Shown here: piece by piece, positions 26,170 through 34,424 of the stretch | How positions within the stretch are numbered: the stretch's first letter is position 1 | How the letters are laid out: every line of letters begins with the position of its first letter | Assembly: GCA_017437285.1 (NCBI GenBank) | Contig: JAFSBM010000041.1 | Location: 1 to 64,000 of the forward strand | Reading direction: 5' to 3' | Length of the DNA stretch: 64,000 nt | Source of the DNA: Ruminococcus sp. | GTDB lineage: Bacteria > Bacillota > Clostridia > Oscillospirales > Ruminococcaceae | Notes under the pieces: generated by a model | What the model was told of the DNA's origin: nothing | What the model saw: only the letters and a program-made list of their open reading frames with translations | Databases searched by the model: none | Program-made: the position numbers and the translations under genes

Positions 26170-27330
26170 TTATCTTCCGCCGTATTGAACTGAAATACTG
26201 TGGAAATTGCTGTTAATCTGAGGCAATATATTTATCAGCTGATAAAGTCGGTACAATTCTTCTGATTCAGCATATTCGGGATTGACATTGACGCTAAGAT
26301 TTGCCAGCTTTAAAAAGTATGGTTTTATATCTCCGTTTTCATAAAACTGCAACTCGCTGCATACCATAAACGGAGTGCTGTCAACATTGACCGTAAAGTA
26401 TTTTTCAGGCAGATTGAGTTCAGCAATCATTTTGTCAAAATCATATTCATGGGCATTATATTGCTTTATATCGCTGATATTTTCAGATACGCATATATCA
26501 TCAATGCCGTCAATCAGATATTGTTCGGGCTTAATTCTTATAAAGAATTTGCCCCCCGATTTCAATTCGTTTCTGATTTGTTCCTGTGATGTGAAAGAAT
26601 AGCTATTATCCTCGCAATACTTCATTAATTCGTCATCAGCCATAGCCAACAATTCTTCAAAAGCAACAGTTTTATTTTCTTCATTTGGCAGGCTTGGTTC
26701 TGTTGTTGGTACAGTCTGAGTAGTTTCGGGTATATTATTTTCCGTTTCCTGCGGTGGTTCTGTAACTGCAACCGTTTCTTCATTTTCAGGCTCTGTCACT
26801 TGTGTGGTTTCGGCAGTAATTTCAGTTTTTACTGTTTCTGTTGGATTAGCCGTGGTATCAGTCGCTTTTTTATCAGTTGTTTTTGCAGTTTGCGTTTCAG
26901 TTGATTTTGTTTCAGTTGTTGAGCTGATTAATTCAGTTGTTGATGCTGAAACCTTAGTTTCAGCTGAATTGCTCCTGTCCGCTTCTGATACCACAGGCGG
27001 TTTATCAACAGTATCGGGAGTATCGTCGTTTCCATTATCAGAAAAAAACATACCCTTGAACATAAATACAAATAACGCCGTACAGCCAACAATGGGAACT
27101 ATCTTAAATACAAAGCCGATAATACTTCTTTTTGGCTGCAACACCTCCACAGACATGGATTCCGCAGCAGTTTCATCACTGATATTTTCACAAGTTTTCA
27201 TTGCTGACAGATATTTTTTATAGCTTTTATGAAAAGTTTTTGACATATCCCAATCAGTCGGAAAATCCTTGAATATCTGTTCAGAAGTAGCTTTATCGGC
27301 ATTATTAAGAGAAAATCTTTTTGATTTCAT
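26170..27330 (-). CDS. Single-pass membrane protein, probable anti-sigma factor/sensor
   Basis: 386 residues. A cytoplasmic part of about 69 residues, one membrane helix (about 70-95), a long Thr/Glu-rich linker (about 100-215) and an outside domain (about 225-386) give the shape of a membrane anti-sigma factor. It overlaps the ECF sigma gene by 4 bp. The ectodomain starts AFEELLAMADDELMKYCED and includes IKPEQYLIDGID and NLPEKYFTV. These echo segments of the dockerin protein at 32238 (CFSPEKYIETVD, DLSKKYFNE). No classic zinc anti-sigma motif is visible, so the anti-sigma role rests on context and topology. Confidence 0.65.
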   Translation of the reverse strand: MKSKRFSLNNADKATSEQIFKDFPTDWDMSKTFHKSYKKYLSAMKTCENISDETAAESMSVEVLQPKRSIIGFVFKIVPIVGCTALFVFMFKGMFFSDNGNDDTPDTVDKPPVVSEADRSNSAETKVSASTTELISSTTETKSTETQTAKTTDKKATDTTANPTETVKTEITAETTQVTEPENEETVAVTEPPQETENNIPETTQTVPTTEPSLPNEENKTVAFEELLAMADDELMKYCEDNSYSFTSQEQIRNELKSGGKFFIRIKPEQYLIDGIDDICVSENISDIKQYNAHEYDFDKMIAELNLPEKYFTVNVDSTPFMVCSELQFYENGDIKPYFLKLANLSVNVNPEYAESEELYRLYQLINILPQINSNFHSISVQYGGR

Positions 27331-27893
27331 AGATTATCGCCTCTTTTTATCGGATTATCACTCAGAATTTTTCGTAAGCGTTTCAAGGCACGAGCTGCTC
27401 TGACTCGTACCGTAATTGGCAGAAGTCCAACGGATTCAGCAATATCAGCGGATTTCCTGTTGTAAAAATACTTTTGTATTATAATAGAAGAATCAGGTTC
27501 GCCAAGTGATAATATACATTGATAGAGCTTTTTGTAGTATTCTTTTTCTTCAAACTCTTTTTGTATATCAACTTCATCAGGAATATCCGGGAACTCATCG
27601 CTGTCGGCGATATATCCGCTTTTAGCACTAAGGGTCCGATACCGATGAATAGCTGTTCGTTTTGCAATCGTTCCTATATATGCTTTTAATGAGCCTTCAT
27701 TTATATCCTCAAAATGAATAAAAACTTCTGCAAATATATCACTTACACATTCCTCAGCATCTTCTGCTGTACCCAGACTCTTAATCTTATCCCATACAAT
27801 TGTATATACATATCGTTGGTATTCCTGAAATAAATTTCTGAATCCATCTTCCTGTGACTTACAAATGAGCATCCGGATTTCATTCTCATTCAT
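27327..27893 (-). CDS. ECF-type RNA polymerase sigma factor
   Basis: 188 residues from the ATG at 27893, which has GAGGTG 7 bases upstream; the longer GTG start would overlap that site. Region 2 is seen in FQEYQRYVYTIVWDKI and AEECVSDIFAEVFIHFED. Region 4 with a helix-turn-helix is seen in KSADIAESVGLLPITVRVRAARALKRLRKIL. It is coupled to the membrane protein downstream, which probably holds it inactive. Targets are unknown; the dockerin genes nearby are candidates. Confidence 0.88.
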   Translation of the reverse strand: MNENEIRMLICKSQEDGFRNLFQEYQRYVYTIVWDKIKSLGTAEDAEECVSDIFAEVFIHFEDINEGSLKAYIGTIAKRTAIHRYRTLSAKSGYIADSDEFPDIPDEVDIQKEFEEKEYYKKLYQCILSLGEPDSSIIIQKYFYNRKSADIAESVGLLPITVRVRAARALKRLRKILSDNPIKRGDNL

Positions 27894-27924
27894 ATTTTTG
27901 CACCTCACAGTTATTTTTTCCTTC

Positions 27925-28134
27925 GGGAACTTCTAATACCAATCCCTAAAACAACAGTAGATAAATCTAATGGCATAAATACTGCCTGTTCACCATACAG
28001 ACAGTATGCTTTCGTCGTCCGCCTTGACATACAGCATTTCTGTCATCATCTTTGTCTGCTAACATTTTAGGGATTGGTATAAAAACCTACCTCACGGCTT
28101 GATTCAACCCGTGTTCCGATTTTTAGAGAACCCC
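27925..28134. mobile_element. Family 2 mini-element carrying a nested element
   Basis: The outer ends (GGGAACTTCTA... and ...TTTTTAGAGAACCCC) match the 64-bp element at 15622. The core is interrupted at its TA by the element at 27936-28079. Removing that insert and one TA restores CTTCTAAAAACC, as in the other copies. It takes up most of the gap between the sigma gene and spoVAD. Confidence 0.6.
27936..28079. mobile_element. Nested TA-targeting mini-element
   Basis: 144 bp with ends ATACCAATCCCTAAAA and TTTTAGGGATTGGTA (inverted repeats of about 14 bp), flanked by TA on each side (27934-27935 and 28080-28081). TA duplication is typical of IS630/Tc1-mariner transposition. Non-coding; the helper transposase is not in the window. 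Confidence 0.6.
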
Positions 28135-28237
28135 TTTCATTAATACAATGGAATTATATCATAAAAGTGTTACACTTTTCAATAAAGGGCAGCTGAACAT
28201 AAAGTTCCTCAAAAGCTAAAAGCTGATTTTTTCAAAA

Positions 28238-28267
28238 TGAATAATCCCCGAAAATCCGCAGATACTA
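28238..28267 (+). promoter_or_regulatory. Candidate sigma-G/F-type promoter of spoVAD
   Basis: TGAATA (28238-28243), 17 bases, then GATACTA (28261-28267), close to the forespore pattern gMATR, 17-18 bases, CATACTA. It ends about 20 bp before the chosen spoVAD start and so also argues against the upstream ATG at 28237. Confidence 0.5.
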
Positions 28268-28287
28268 TCCACAAAGGAAGTGATTTA

Positions 28288-29298
28288 ATGCCACGATATA
28301 TAACACGGGGAGTATTTTTATTTGACACTCCGCCAAAAATTGAGAGCTATGCCGCAGTTGCAGGGGAAAAAGAGGGACAAGGACCCCTGGGCGATTTCTT
28401 CGATGAGGTAGTAACCGACAGCCATTTCGGGCAGAAAACCTGGGAGCAGGCGGAAAGTAAATTTCAGCTTGAAGCCGTATCCATTGCGGTGCGGAAAGCC
28501 AATCTCACCAAAGAGGATATTGACATTATCTGTGCAGGGGATTTGATAAACCAATGCACAGGCTCGTCATACGGCTTGCGGCAGCTTGAAATCCCATTTA
28601 TGGGAATGTACGGTGCTTGCTCCACTATGGCGGAAAGTCTGATTGCCGCATCGTTGCTTGTTGACAGCGGAGCAGCTGAACGCACCGCCGCTGTAACATC
28701 TTCCCATTTTTCCACAGCTGAACGGCAATTCCGCACACCTCTTTCCTATGGCGGACAGAGAACTCCCACGGCACAATGGACCTGTACCGCATCGGGAGCA
28801 GTTACCGTAACCGCAGACAAGGGCGATATTGCGGTTTATGGCTGCTGTGTTGGAAAAATTGCGGATATGGATATAACGGATATTACAAATATGGGGGCGG
28901 CAATGGCACCTGCGGCTATGGAAACTCTCTGCCGCTATTTCAAAGCTACAAATTCCTCTCCTACGGATTTTGACCATATTGTAACGGGAGATTTAGGAAT
29001 TCTCGGCAGCAAGCTTCTCATTGAACTTATGGAAAAGCAGGGGTATGATATATCTGCTGTCCATAAGGATTGCGGCGAAATGATTTTCAACAGCGATGAA
29101 CAGGATACCCATTGCGGCGGCTCAGGCTGCGGCTGTTCCGCCAGCGTATTATGCGGATATTTTCTGCCAATGCTTCAACGTGGAGCATTGAAACGAATTC
29201 TGTTTATTGCCACAGGTGCGCTTATGTCGGCAATGTCCGTTCAGCAGGGAGAGTCAATCCCTACAATTGCACATTTGCTGGAATTAAGGAGTAAATGA
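28288..29298 (+). CDS. spoVAD: Stage V sporulation protein AD
   Basis: 336 residues, close to the 338 of the Bacillus protein, from the ATG at 28288 preceded by AAAGGAAG. It has the thiolase-like fold and the family features GQGPLGDFFDEV, the Cys-containing MYGACSTMAESL segment, and the C-terminal DTHCGGSGCGCSASVLCGYFLP. SpoVAD binds dipicolinic acid for uptake into the forespore. spoVAE follows by 1 bp. The usual upstream partner spoVAC is absent; a transposon nest occupies that position. Confidence 0.95.
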   Translation: MPRYITRGVFLFDTPPKIESYAAVAGEKEGQGPLGDFFDEVVTDSHFGQKTWEQAESKFQLEAVSIAVRKANLTKEDIDIICAGDLINQCTGSSYGLRQLEIPFMGMYGACSTMAESLIAASLLVDSGAAERTAAVTSSHFSTAERQFRTPLSYGGQRTPTAQWTCTASGAVTVTADKGDIAVYGCCVGKIADMDITDITNMGAAMAPAAMETLCRYFKATNSSPTDFDHIVTGDLGILGSKLLIELMEKQGYDISAVHKDCGEMIFNSDEQDTHCGGSGCGCSASVLCGYFLPMLQRGALKRILFIATGALMSAMSVQQGESIPTIAHLLELRSK

Positions 29299-29299
29299 T

Positions 29300-29662
29300 A
29301 TGATGACAGAACTTTTGAAAGCCTTTTTAGTTGGCGGAATTATATGCGGTGTGGGACAGCTTCTGATTGACTATACAAAGCTTACTCCTGCACGAATTCT
29401 CACGGGATTTGTTGTAAGCGGAGTAATTCTCTCTGCCCTCGGACTGTACAAGCCTTTAGCGGAATTCGCAGGTGCTGGGGCAACTGTTCCGCTTACAGGA
29501 TTTGGGCATCTCCTTGCAGAGGGAGTGCGGAAAGCCGTTGACCGTGACGGATTTCTCGGCATATTCACGGGAGGATTGACAGCATCTTCCGCAGGAATTA
29601 CTGCCGCCCTTATTGCAGGACTTTGGGCATCTCTGATGTTCAAGCCAAAGGATAAGGCGTAA
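29300..29662 (+). CDS. spoVAE: Stage V sporulation protein AE
   Basis: A 120-residue membrane protein with four hydrophobic segments. The opening AFLVGGIICGVGQLLIDYTKLTPARIL and the GFGHLLAEGVRKAVDRDGFLGIFTGG segment are typical of SpoVAE. It works with SpoVAC and SpoVAD in dipicolinate transport. AAGGAGT precedes the start. Confidence 0.95.
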   Translation: MMTELLKAFLVGGIICGVGQLLIDYTKLTPARILTGFVVSGVILSALGLYKPLAEFAGAGATVPLTGFGHLLAEGVRKAVDRDGFLGIFTGGLTASSAGITAALIAGLWASLMFKPKDKA

Positions 29663-29669
29663 TTATTTA

Positions 29670-29735
29670 AAAAAGCTGTTAGCTGTTAGTGTAGGGGCGG
29701 ATATTATCCGCCTGCAATTTCGGCACAAAACGCAT
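29670..29735. repeat. Short TTAGC units and GTAGGGGCGGATATTATCCGCC module
   Basis: GCTGTTAGCTGTTAG (about 29673-29688) is followed by the module with GGCGGATATTATCCGCC and GCAATTTCGGCACAAAA, as at 13.42 and 19.77 kb. Confidence 0.65.
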
Positions 29736-29746
29736 TTTCCAAAATT

Positions 29747-29770
29747 AAAGGGAGCGAAATCGCTCCCTTT
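29747..29770. terminator. Bidirectional terminator between spoVAE and the dockerin gene
   Basis: AAAGGGAGCG pairs with CGCTCCCTTT around GAAAT-type bases. T-runs lie on both sides. The identical hairpin core occurs at 39151-39174. Confidence 0.8.
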
Positions 29771-29779
29771 TGCTATTTA

Positions 29780-31015
29780 TTATATGTTTGCAAGTTTTTT
29801 CTGAATTCTCACAGCATCATCAACTGTAAGTCCGTCACAAGCAAAATCAGCGTTGAATTCGCCCTGTGCAGATAATTTGTATTTGTCAGGATTTCCGATT
29901 GCCTGTAAAATTGCCGCCGCATCTGCCATTGACTGAATGTTGTCGCAGTTTGCATCGCCGTTAACTGCGTTGAGTGCATCTATAGTTACACCTTTAATTG
30001 GCAGCGAACCGGCTAAAGATGTTTGCGATATTTTGTTTGAACTAATGTTTACATTGCGATTAATCTCAGACAGTAATCCTATTTGATTTTCCAGCGACAA
30101 TTCAAACGACAGCTCATAAGGTACTGCACTGAAATATTCTATATTTGCAATCAATTCGCTGTCAAGCTTTGCAGCTTCTTCGGGTGTAAGCGAAATATAA
30201 CCGTAATATTCGGGATAAAAGAAGAAATCATATTTTTCTTTGTTTATTTCCTCGTAAGGAGTAAAATCCACATTTTCAGGAATTTTATCTTTTGCTATAA
30301 GTACGCCGAATTCACATTCAATATTGCTCTTTGAATACCATTCAAGTATGTCCGAATTAGTTGTAATATCTTCTTCCGAAATCATATTTCCAAAAGCTTC
30401 TGTAGATGTAAAACAAGATATCGGACAAATATAAAATGCAGGTTTTGCACCTGTATTCAGGATTTTGCCATATTCAATTTCTGCTGTTTCAATGAGTCCG
30501 TTTTCTTTCAGCTCGTTAATAAATGCCTTGATATCTAAATTTTCGGGATACGATTTTATATAACCTGTTAATTCTGTTGCAGCGGCTGAAAAATACAGCT
30601 TTGCATACTCTCCGCCCTTTTCATTGGCATATTTGTTTAAATCATTATCTGTAATTCCCTCAGAATATGTAAAGCGTAAAACAACTGCTGTAGGGTCAAT
30701 ATCAACAAGCCATACATCGGGCTTTTGCGGACGCTTTTCGTAATTCACAAAATATGTAAGCTGACGTAAAACCTCCGCACTTTCATCTACAGGCAGATAT
30801 GGTCTTTTCTGACATAAACTGAGGAAATCATCTGTTGCTTTTATATTTCCTGCCGCCGTCATATACTCATCAACTTTTGATTCAATTATTTCTGTAATTT
30901 CATCATACATTGCAGAATTTTTATAAGACGAATTTTCTTCCGCAGATACGGCAAATGGGCAGGCTGAAACTGCTGTTATTGCCGATAATGCAAGTGAAAT
31001 TATACGTTTTTTCAT
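29780..31015 (-). CDS. Secreted dockerin protein, Cys-type dockerin
   Basis: 411 residues. The signal peptide begins MKKRIISLALSAITAVSA and is cleaved near residue 25. The body has two related alpha/beta segments (around VVLRFTYSEGITDNDLNKY and the GLIETAEIEYG region) and a domain with YPEYYGYISLTPEEA. Residues 353-411 form a type I dockerin whose two loops carry Cys357 (DANCDN) and Cys393 (FACDG). It is a paralogue of the protein at 40475, with the same N-terminus but the other dockerin subtype. It has its own promoter at 31077-31104. Function of the body unknown. Confidence 0.85.
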   Translation of the reverse strand: MKKRIISLALSAITAVSACPFAVSAEENSSYKNSAMYDEITEIIESKVDEYMTAAGNIKATDDFLSLCQKRPYLPVDESAEVLRQLTYFVNYEKRPQKPDVWLVDIDPTAVVLRFTYSEGITDNDLNKYANEKGGEYAKLYFSAAATELTGYIKSYPENLDIKAFINELKENGLIETAEIEYGKILNTGAKPAFYICPISCFTSTEAFGNMISEEDITTNSDILEWYSKSNIECEFGVLIAKDKIPENVDFTPYEEINKEKYDFFFYPEYYGYISLTPEEAAKLDSELIANIEYFSAVPYELSFELSLENQIGLLSEINRNVNISSNKISQTSLAGSLPIKGVTIDALNAVNGDANCDNIQSMADAAAILQAIGNPDKYKLSAQGEFNADFACDGLTVDDAVRIQKKLANI

Positions 31016-31076
31016 AGTAATTCCTCCTTTATAAAGTCGTTGCAGATTGCCTGCGTGTATACTATCTCTTATACTT

Positions 31077-31104
31077 ATTATACCCCCGTATACTTATTTG
31101 TCAA
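31077..31104 (-). promoter_or_regulatory. Promoter of the dockerin gene, conserved with that at 40385
   Basis: On the minus strand: TTGACA (31099-31104), 16 bases containing AAGTATAC, TATAAT (31077-31082), then further GTATA and GTATAC copies downstream. About 120 bp around it match the region upstream of the gene at 40475, far beyond the core promoter, including the leader's GCAGG..CTGC stem. Confidence 0.75.
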
Positions 31105-31166
31105 TATGCATAATAGCCAAAATTAACCGTAAATTATCGGCACATTGCGAAATATTTCAATATTTC

Positions 31167-31206
31167 AAAAACCCCAAGAACACGAAAAATATTCGCATCC
31201 TTGGGG
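31167..31206 (-). terminator. Terminator after the dockerin gene at 31222
   Basis: On the minus strand CCCCAAG and CTTGGGG (21-base loop) are followed by TTTTTG. Confidence 0.65.
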
Positions 31207-31221
31207 ATAAATTTTATCTTA

Positions 31222-32220
31222 TTACTCGGCTATTCCTGCAAGCTTCTTCTGAATTGCCACAGCGTCGTCAACTGTAAGTCCGTCACCTTTGCTGTCAGCG
31301 TTGAACTCGCCCTGTGCAGATAATGCGTACTTGTCGGGATTTGCTATAGCCTGCATAATTGCGGCGGCATCGGCAATTGTTGTTGTACTGTCGTTGTTTG
31401 CATCTCCAAACACATTATTTGCCATATCTATTCCGCCCCCTGAAATTTCAGGTGCAGCTGATTCCGGTATAGCACCGATGCAAATACGTGTACCTGTTTC
31501 ATCTTCAATTTTTTTAACAAGTGCGATACGCTCTTTTATTGTTGTTTCAGTATTTGGTATTAATGTAATAAAAGTTCCTGTATCTTTACCTAAGTATGTA
31601 TATGGATAATCTGCACTAAAATCCAATGAATAGTCAATATCAAGCTTATCGACATAATGCAGAAACTCCTCGCTATCAATTGCACTCCAATCGCCAAAAG
31701 CAAATGTCAGTTGTCTGCATTTCATTGGAATAAATGTTGGATGTACAATATTGTTTACGAGTTTAAATTCTACAAGTTCGGTAACGCCTTTCAGTTTTTC
31801 AGCAAATTCGGCTGCATCCCTTATATTTTTGGCTTTGTCACTATTTGGAAGAGATACTGAAACACCTACATAGCCACCTCCTATTTTACTTGAACTCCTG
31901 AATTTCCATTCAGGATTCTGCATAGCCATGCCAACAGCCTTAGCGGCATTTTCGTCATCAGGAACACGATAATAAATATAGTCATATGGATAGTCAATTA
32001 TCACCACATAATCTTCACTTTCATTATAGTAGGCTTTGCAATTTATACCATATTGACTGAAAAATCCGTTGTCATCAAACTCCTCATAATTTTCAATGAC
32101 ATTTTTATATTCCTCTGAATCTGTGTACCATGTCCTGACATTGGCATTTGCGGTGGTAGCAGATATAGCTGAAATCGCTGTGATTGCGGATAATGCAAGG
32201 GAAATTATACGCTTTTTCAT
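31222..32220 (-). CDS. Secreted dockerin protein, standard subtype
   Basis: 332 residues from the ATG at 32220, with AAAGGAGGAAT about 6 bases upstream; the ATG at 32241 would overlap that site. It has the same MKKRIISLALSAITA signal peptide as its relatives. The body contains a segment ending TTIKERIALVKKIEDETGTRICIG, which parallels TTMEHIELAEDIYEETGLRPFG in the protein at 41740, so the two are paralogues. Dockerin at 272-332 with loops DANNDSTTTIAD and NADSKGDGLTVDD. It follows the gene at 32238 with translational coupling. Confidence 0.82.
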   Translation of the reverse strand: MKKRIISLALSAITAISAISATTANANVRTWYTDSEEYKNVIENYEEFDDNGFFSQYGINCKAYYNESEDYVVIIDYPYDYIYYRVPDDENAAKAVGMAMQNPEWKFRSSSKIGGGYVGVSVSLPNSDKAKNIRDAAEFAEKLKGVTELVEFKLVNNIVHPTFIPMKCRQLTFAFGDWSAIDSEEFLHYVDKLDIDYSLDFSADYPYTYLGKDTGTFITLIPNTETTIKERIALVKKIEDETGTRICIGAIPESAAPEISGGGIDMANNVFGDANNDSTTTIADAAAIMQAIANPDKYALSAQGEFNADSKGDGLTVDDAVAIQKKLAGIAE

Positions 32221-32237
32221 AGTAATTCCTCCTTTAT

Positions 32238-33068
32238 TCATTTTAATTCTGTCAGTTTTTTCTGAATCGCCACAGCGTCGTCAACTGTAAGTCCGTCACA
32301 AGCAAAATCAGCGTTGAATTCGCCCTGTGCAGATAATTTGTATTTGTCAGGATTTCCGATTGCCTGTAAAATTGCAGCCGCATCTGCCATTGACTGAATG
32401 TTGTCGCAGTTTGCATCACCTCTGTTCTGCACCACTTCATATCCATCACCTCGGCTCTTAAATTGTCCGATTAATCCTTCACAGTATTCTATTCCATACA
32501 AATTATTATTTTCAATTTCGTTAAAATATTTCTTTGATAAATCAAGTCTTACGTAAGTTTCAAAATCGGCTATAACCTCAATCGGAACGTGTAATCTGTA
32601 TTCATTTATATCTTTGGAAATAACTGAGCCGTCGCCAAGCTCAACTATCCACTTGCCATTATATCCCTCTAATTCCCAGTTTGCAGGATATCCCAAATCT
32701 TCAGGCGAAAAATCAACAGTTTCAATGTACTTTTCAGGCGAAAAACACAGATATGGGTTAGATTCTCCTGAAATGAATTTTTCATACGAAGCATACTCTA
32801 CATCACACCAAATGTCGCCTCCGAAAAATGAGGGAGGTGTATTGAGATATTTTTCAAACTTTACTGCATCATCAACTGTTTCATCTCCGAAATAATACTC
32901 CGACAACTTGAAATATTCAGAAATTTCTTCATCTGTCATATTCATATAATCATTAAATGTAAATTTGCTGATATCCTCGCTATTATTACGTTCAGCTGAA
33001 TTGGCAGCGGCTGCATTGCTAACCGTAAATACTGAACAACATGCAAGTAATATTATTGATTTTTTCAT
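32238..33068 (-). CDS. Secreted dockerin protein, Cys-type dockerin
   Basis: 276 residues from the ATG at 33068, preceded by AAGGAGGAAT. The upstream in-frame residues look non-coding. The signal peptide starts MKKSIILLACCSVFTV. The body (about 30-210) includes FNDYMNMTDEEISEYFK, CFSPEKYIETVD and DLSKKYFNEI, in the same order as similar segments of the anti-sigma-like ectodomain at 26170. Dockerin at 217-276 with Cys221 and Cys257 in the two loops. First gene of a pair with 31222. Confidence 0.8.
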   Translation of the reverse strand: MKKSIILLACCSVFTVSNAAAANSAERNNSEDISKFTFNDYMNMTDEEISEYFKLSEYYFGDETVDDAVKFEKYLNTPPSFFGGDIWCDVEYASYEKFISGESNPYLCFSPEKYIETVDFSPEDLGYPANWELEGYNGKWIVELGDGSVISKDINEYRLHVPIEVIADFETYVRLDLSKKYFNEIENNNLYGIEYCEGLIGQFKSRGDGYEVVQNRGDANCDNIQSMADAAAILQAIGNPDKYKLSAQGEFNADFACDGLTVDDAVAIQKKLTELK

Positions 33069-33086
33069 TACTTCATTCCTCCTTAA

Positions 33087-33100
33087 TTTTAGAGATGCCC
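33087..33100. mobile_element. MITE family 1 relic
   Basis: TTTTAGAGATGCCC matches a terminal repeat of the 158-bp element. It lies about 20 bp upstream of the dockerin gene start, next to its ribosome site. Confidence 0.4.
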
Positions 33101-33203
33101 AATATTGTTGCGTGGCTGTTTCCCTTTCACCTATTAGACAACACTTAACCGCCAAATCTCGCAGTAAAAATTGCAAAAAAATATATATTTTTTTATTTTA
33201 ACG

Positions 33204-33229
33204 AAAAAGCACCGCAGATAATCTGCGGT
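33204..33229 (-). terminator. Terminator of the heat-shock operon
   Basis: On the minus strand ACCGCAGAT and ATCTGCGGT, one-base centre, followed by GCTTTTTCG. It lies 17 bp past the dnaJ stop codon. Confidence 0.85.
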
Positions 33230-33245
33230 ACTTTAAATACGTCTA

Positions 33246-34409
33246 TTAAAAATTCAATTTATCTTTCAGCTTATCAAAGAAACTCTGACGCTTTGCGTAG
33301 TTCTTCTCGGTGAGTGATGCCTCGAAGTCTTTGAGCAGGTCTTTCTGCTTCTTATTGAGATTTTTCGGAACTTCCACAAAAATCTTTACATACTGATTTC
33401 CACGGTCAGTTCTGTTAATTCTCCTTACGCCCTTGCCTTTGAGATTGAAAACAGTACCATTCTGTGTACCAGCGGATATGTTGAATTTAACATCGCCGTC
33501 AATTGTGGGAACGATAATTTCCGCACCGAGAACAGCGTCCATATAAGTAACAGGGATTTCACAGGAAATATCCGCACCGTCACGGCTGAACAGAGGGTGG
33601 CTTTTAACCGTAACATGGAGGAGAAGATCTCCTGAGGGTCCATTGTTTATGCCGCAGTCGCCCTGTCCGTTAAGGCGGATTGTCTGTCCGTTGTCGATAC
33701 CTGCCGGAATATCCACATTGACATTTTTCTGCACACGTGTTCTTCCCACTCCACGGCACTTTGTACAGGGATTTTTAACGATTTTACCCTTGCCGCTGCA
33801 ATGAGGACAAACCTTAGTTGAGGAAATTGCTCCGAAAGGTGTACGCTGAGTTGTCTTGACAGAACCTCTGCCGTGACAATCGGGACAAACCTCGGCAGTT
33901 GTGCCTGCATCTGCACCTGTACCCTTACAAGCTTCACAGACAGCCATTCTGTATGTCTTGATTTCCTTTTTAACACCGTGGCAAGCGTCCATAAAGTTTA
34001 TGATAACGCTTTCCTGAATATCAGCACCTCTGCGTGGGGCATTGGGATTTGCACCTGAACGTGTACCGCCGCCGAAGCCGCCACCGAAACCGCCGAACAT
34101 ACTTTCAAGAATGTCGCCGAGATCGCCGAAACCGCCCATTCCGCCCATATCGCTGAATCCGCCGCCTCCGCCATAGGAGGGGTCAACACCTGCGTGACCG
34201 AACTGGTCATATCTTGCACGTTTATCGGGGTCGGAAAGTACCTCGTTAGCCTCGTTTACCTCCTGAAATTTCTCAACATAAGAGGGATCATCGGGGTGCA
34301 AATCGGGGTGACATTCTCTTGCTTTTTTTCTGTATGCCTTTTTTATCTCGTCCTCTGTTGCACCTTTCTGAATGCCAAGGACTTCATAATAATCTCTTTT
34401 TTCAGCCAT
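33246..34409 (-). CDS. dnaJ: Chaperone DnaJ
   Basis: A 387-residue type I Hsp40. The J-domain (1-70) has the HPD motif (ECHPDLHPDD) that stimulates DnaK. A Gly/Phe-rich linker (about 75-115) follows. Four zinc motifs are present: CEACKGTG, CPDCHGRG, CPHCSGKG and CTKCRGVG. The C-terminal substrate domains are complete. It is the last gene of the hrcA operon but is separated from dnaK by 568 bp of repeats, which is unusual. Confidence 0.97.
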   Translation of the reverse strand: MAEKRDYYEVLGIQKGATEDEIKKAYRKKARECHPDLHPDDPSYVEKFQEVNEANEVLSDPDKRARYDQFGHAGVDPSYGGGGGFSDMGGMGGFGDLGDILESMFGGFGGGFGGGTRSGANPNAPRRGADIQESVIINFMDACHGVKKEIKTYRMAVCEACKGTGADAGTTAEVCPDCHGRGSVKTTQRTPFGAISSTKVCPHCSGKGKIVKNPCTKCRGVGRTRVQKNVNVDIPAGIDNGQTIRLNGQGDCGINNGPSGDLLLHVTVKSHPLFSRDGADISCEIPVTYMDAVLGAEIIVPTIDGDVKFNISAGTQNGTVFNLKGKGVRRINRTDRGNQYVKIFVEVPKNLNKKQKDLLKDFEASLTEKNYAKRQSFFDKLKDKLNF

Positions 34410-34424
34410 AAATTTTCTCCAATT

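Noticed and set aside
26804..27223. Plus-strand Val/Ser-rich frame of 139 codons
   Set aside because: It is the antisense of the Thr/Glu-rich linker of the membrane protein at 26170, which yields such low complexity.
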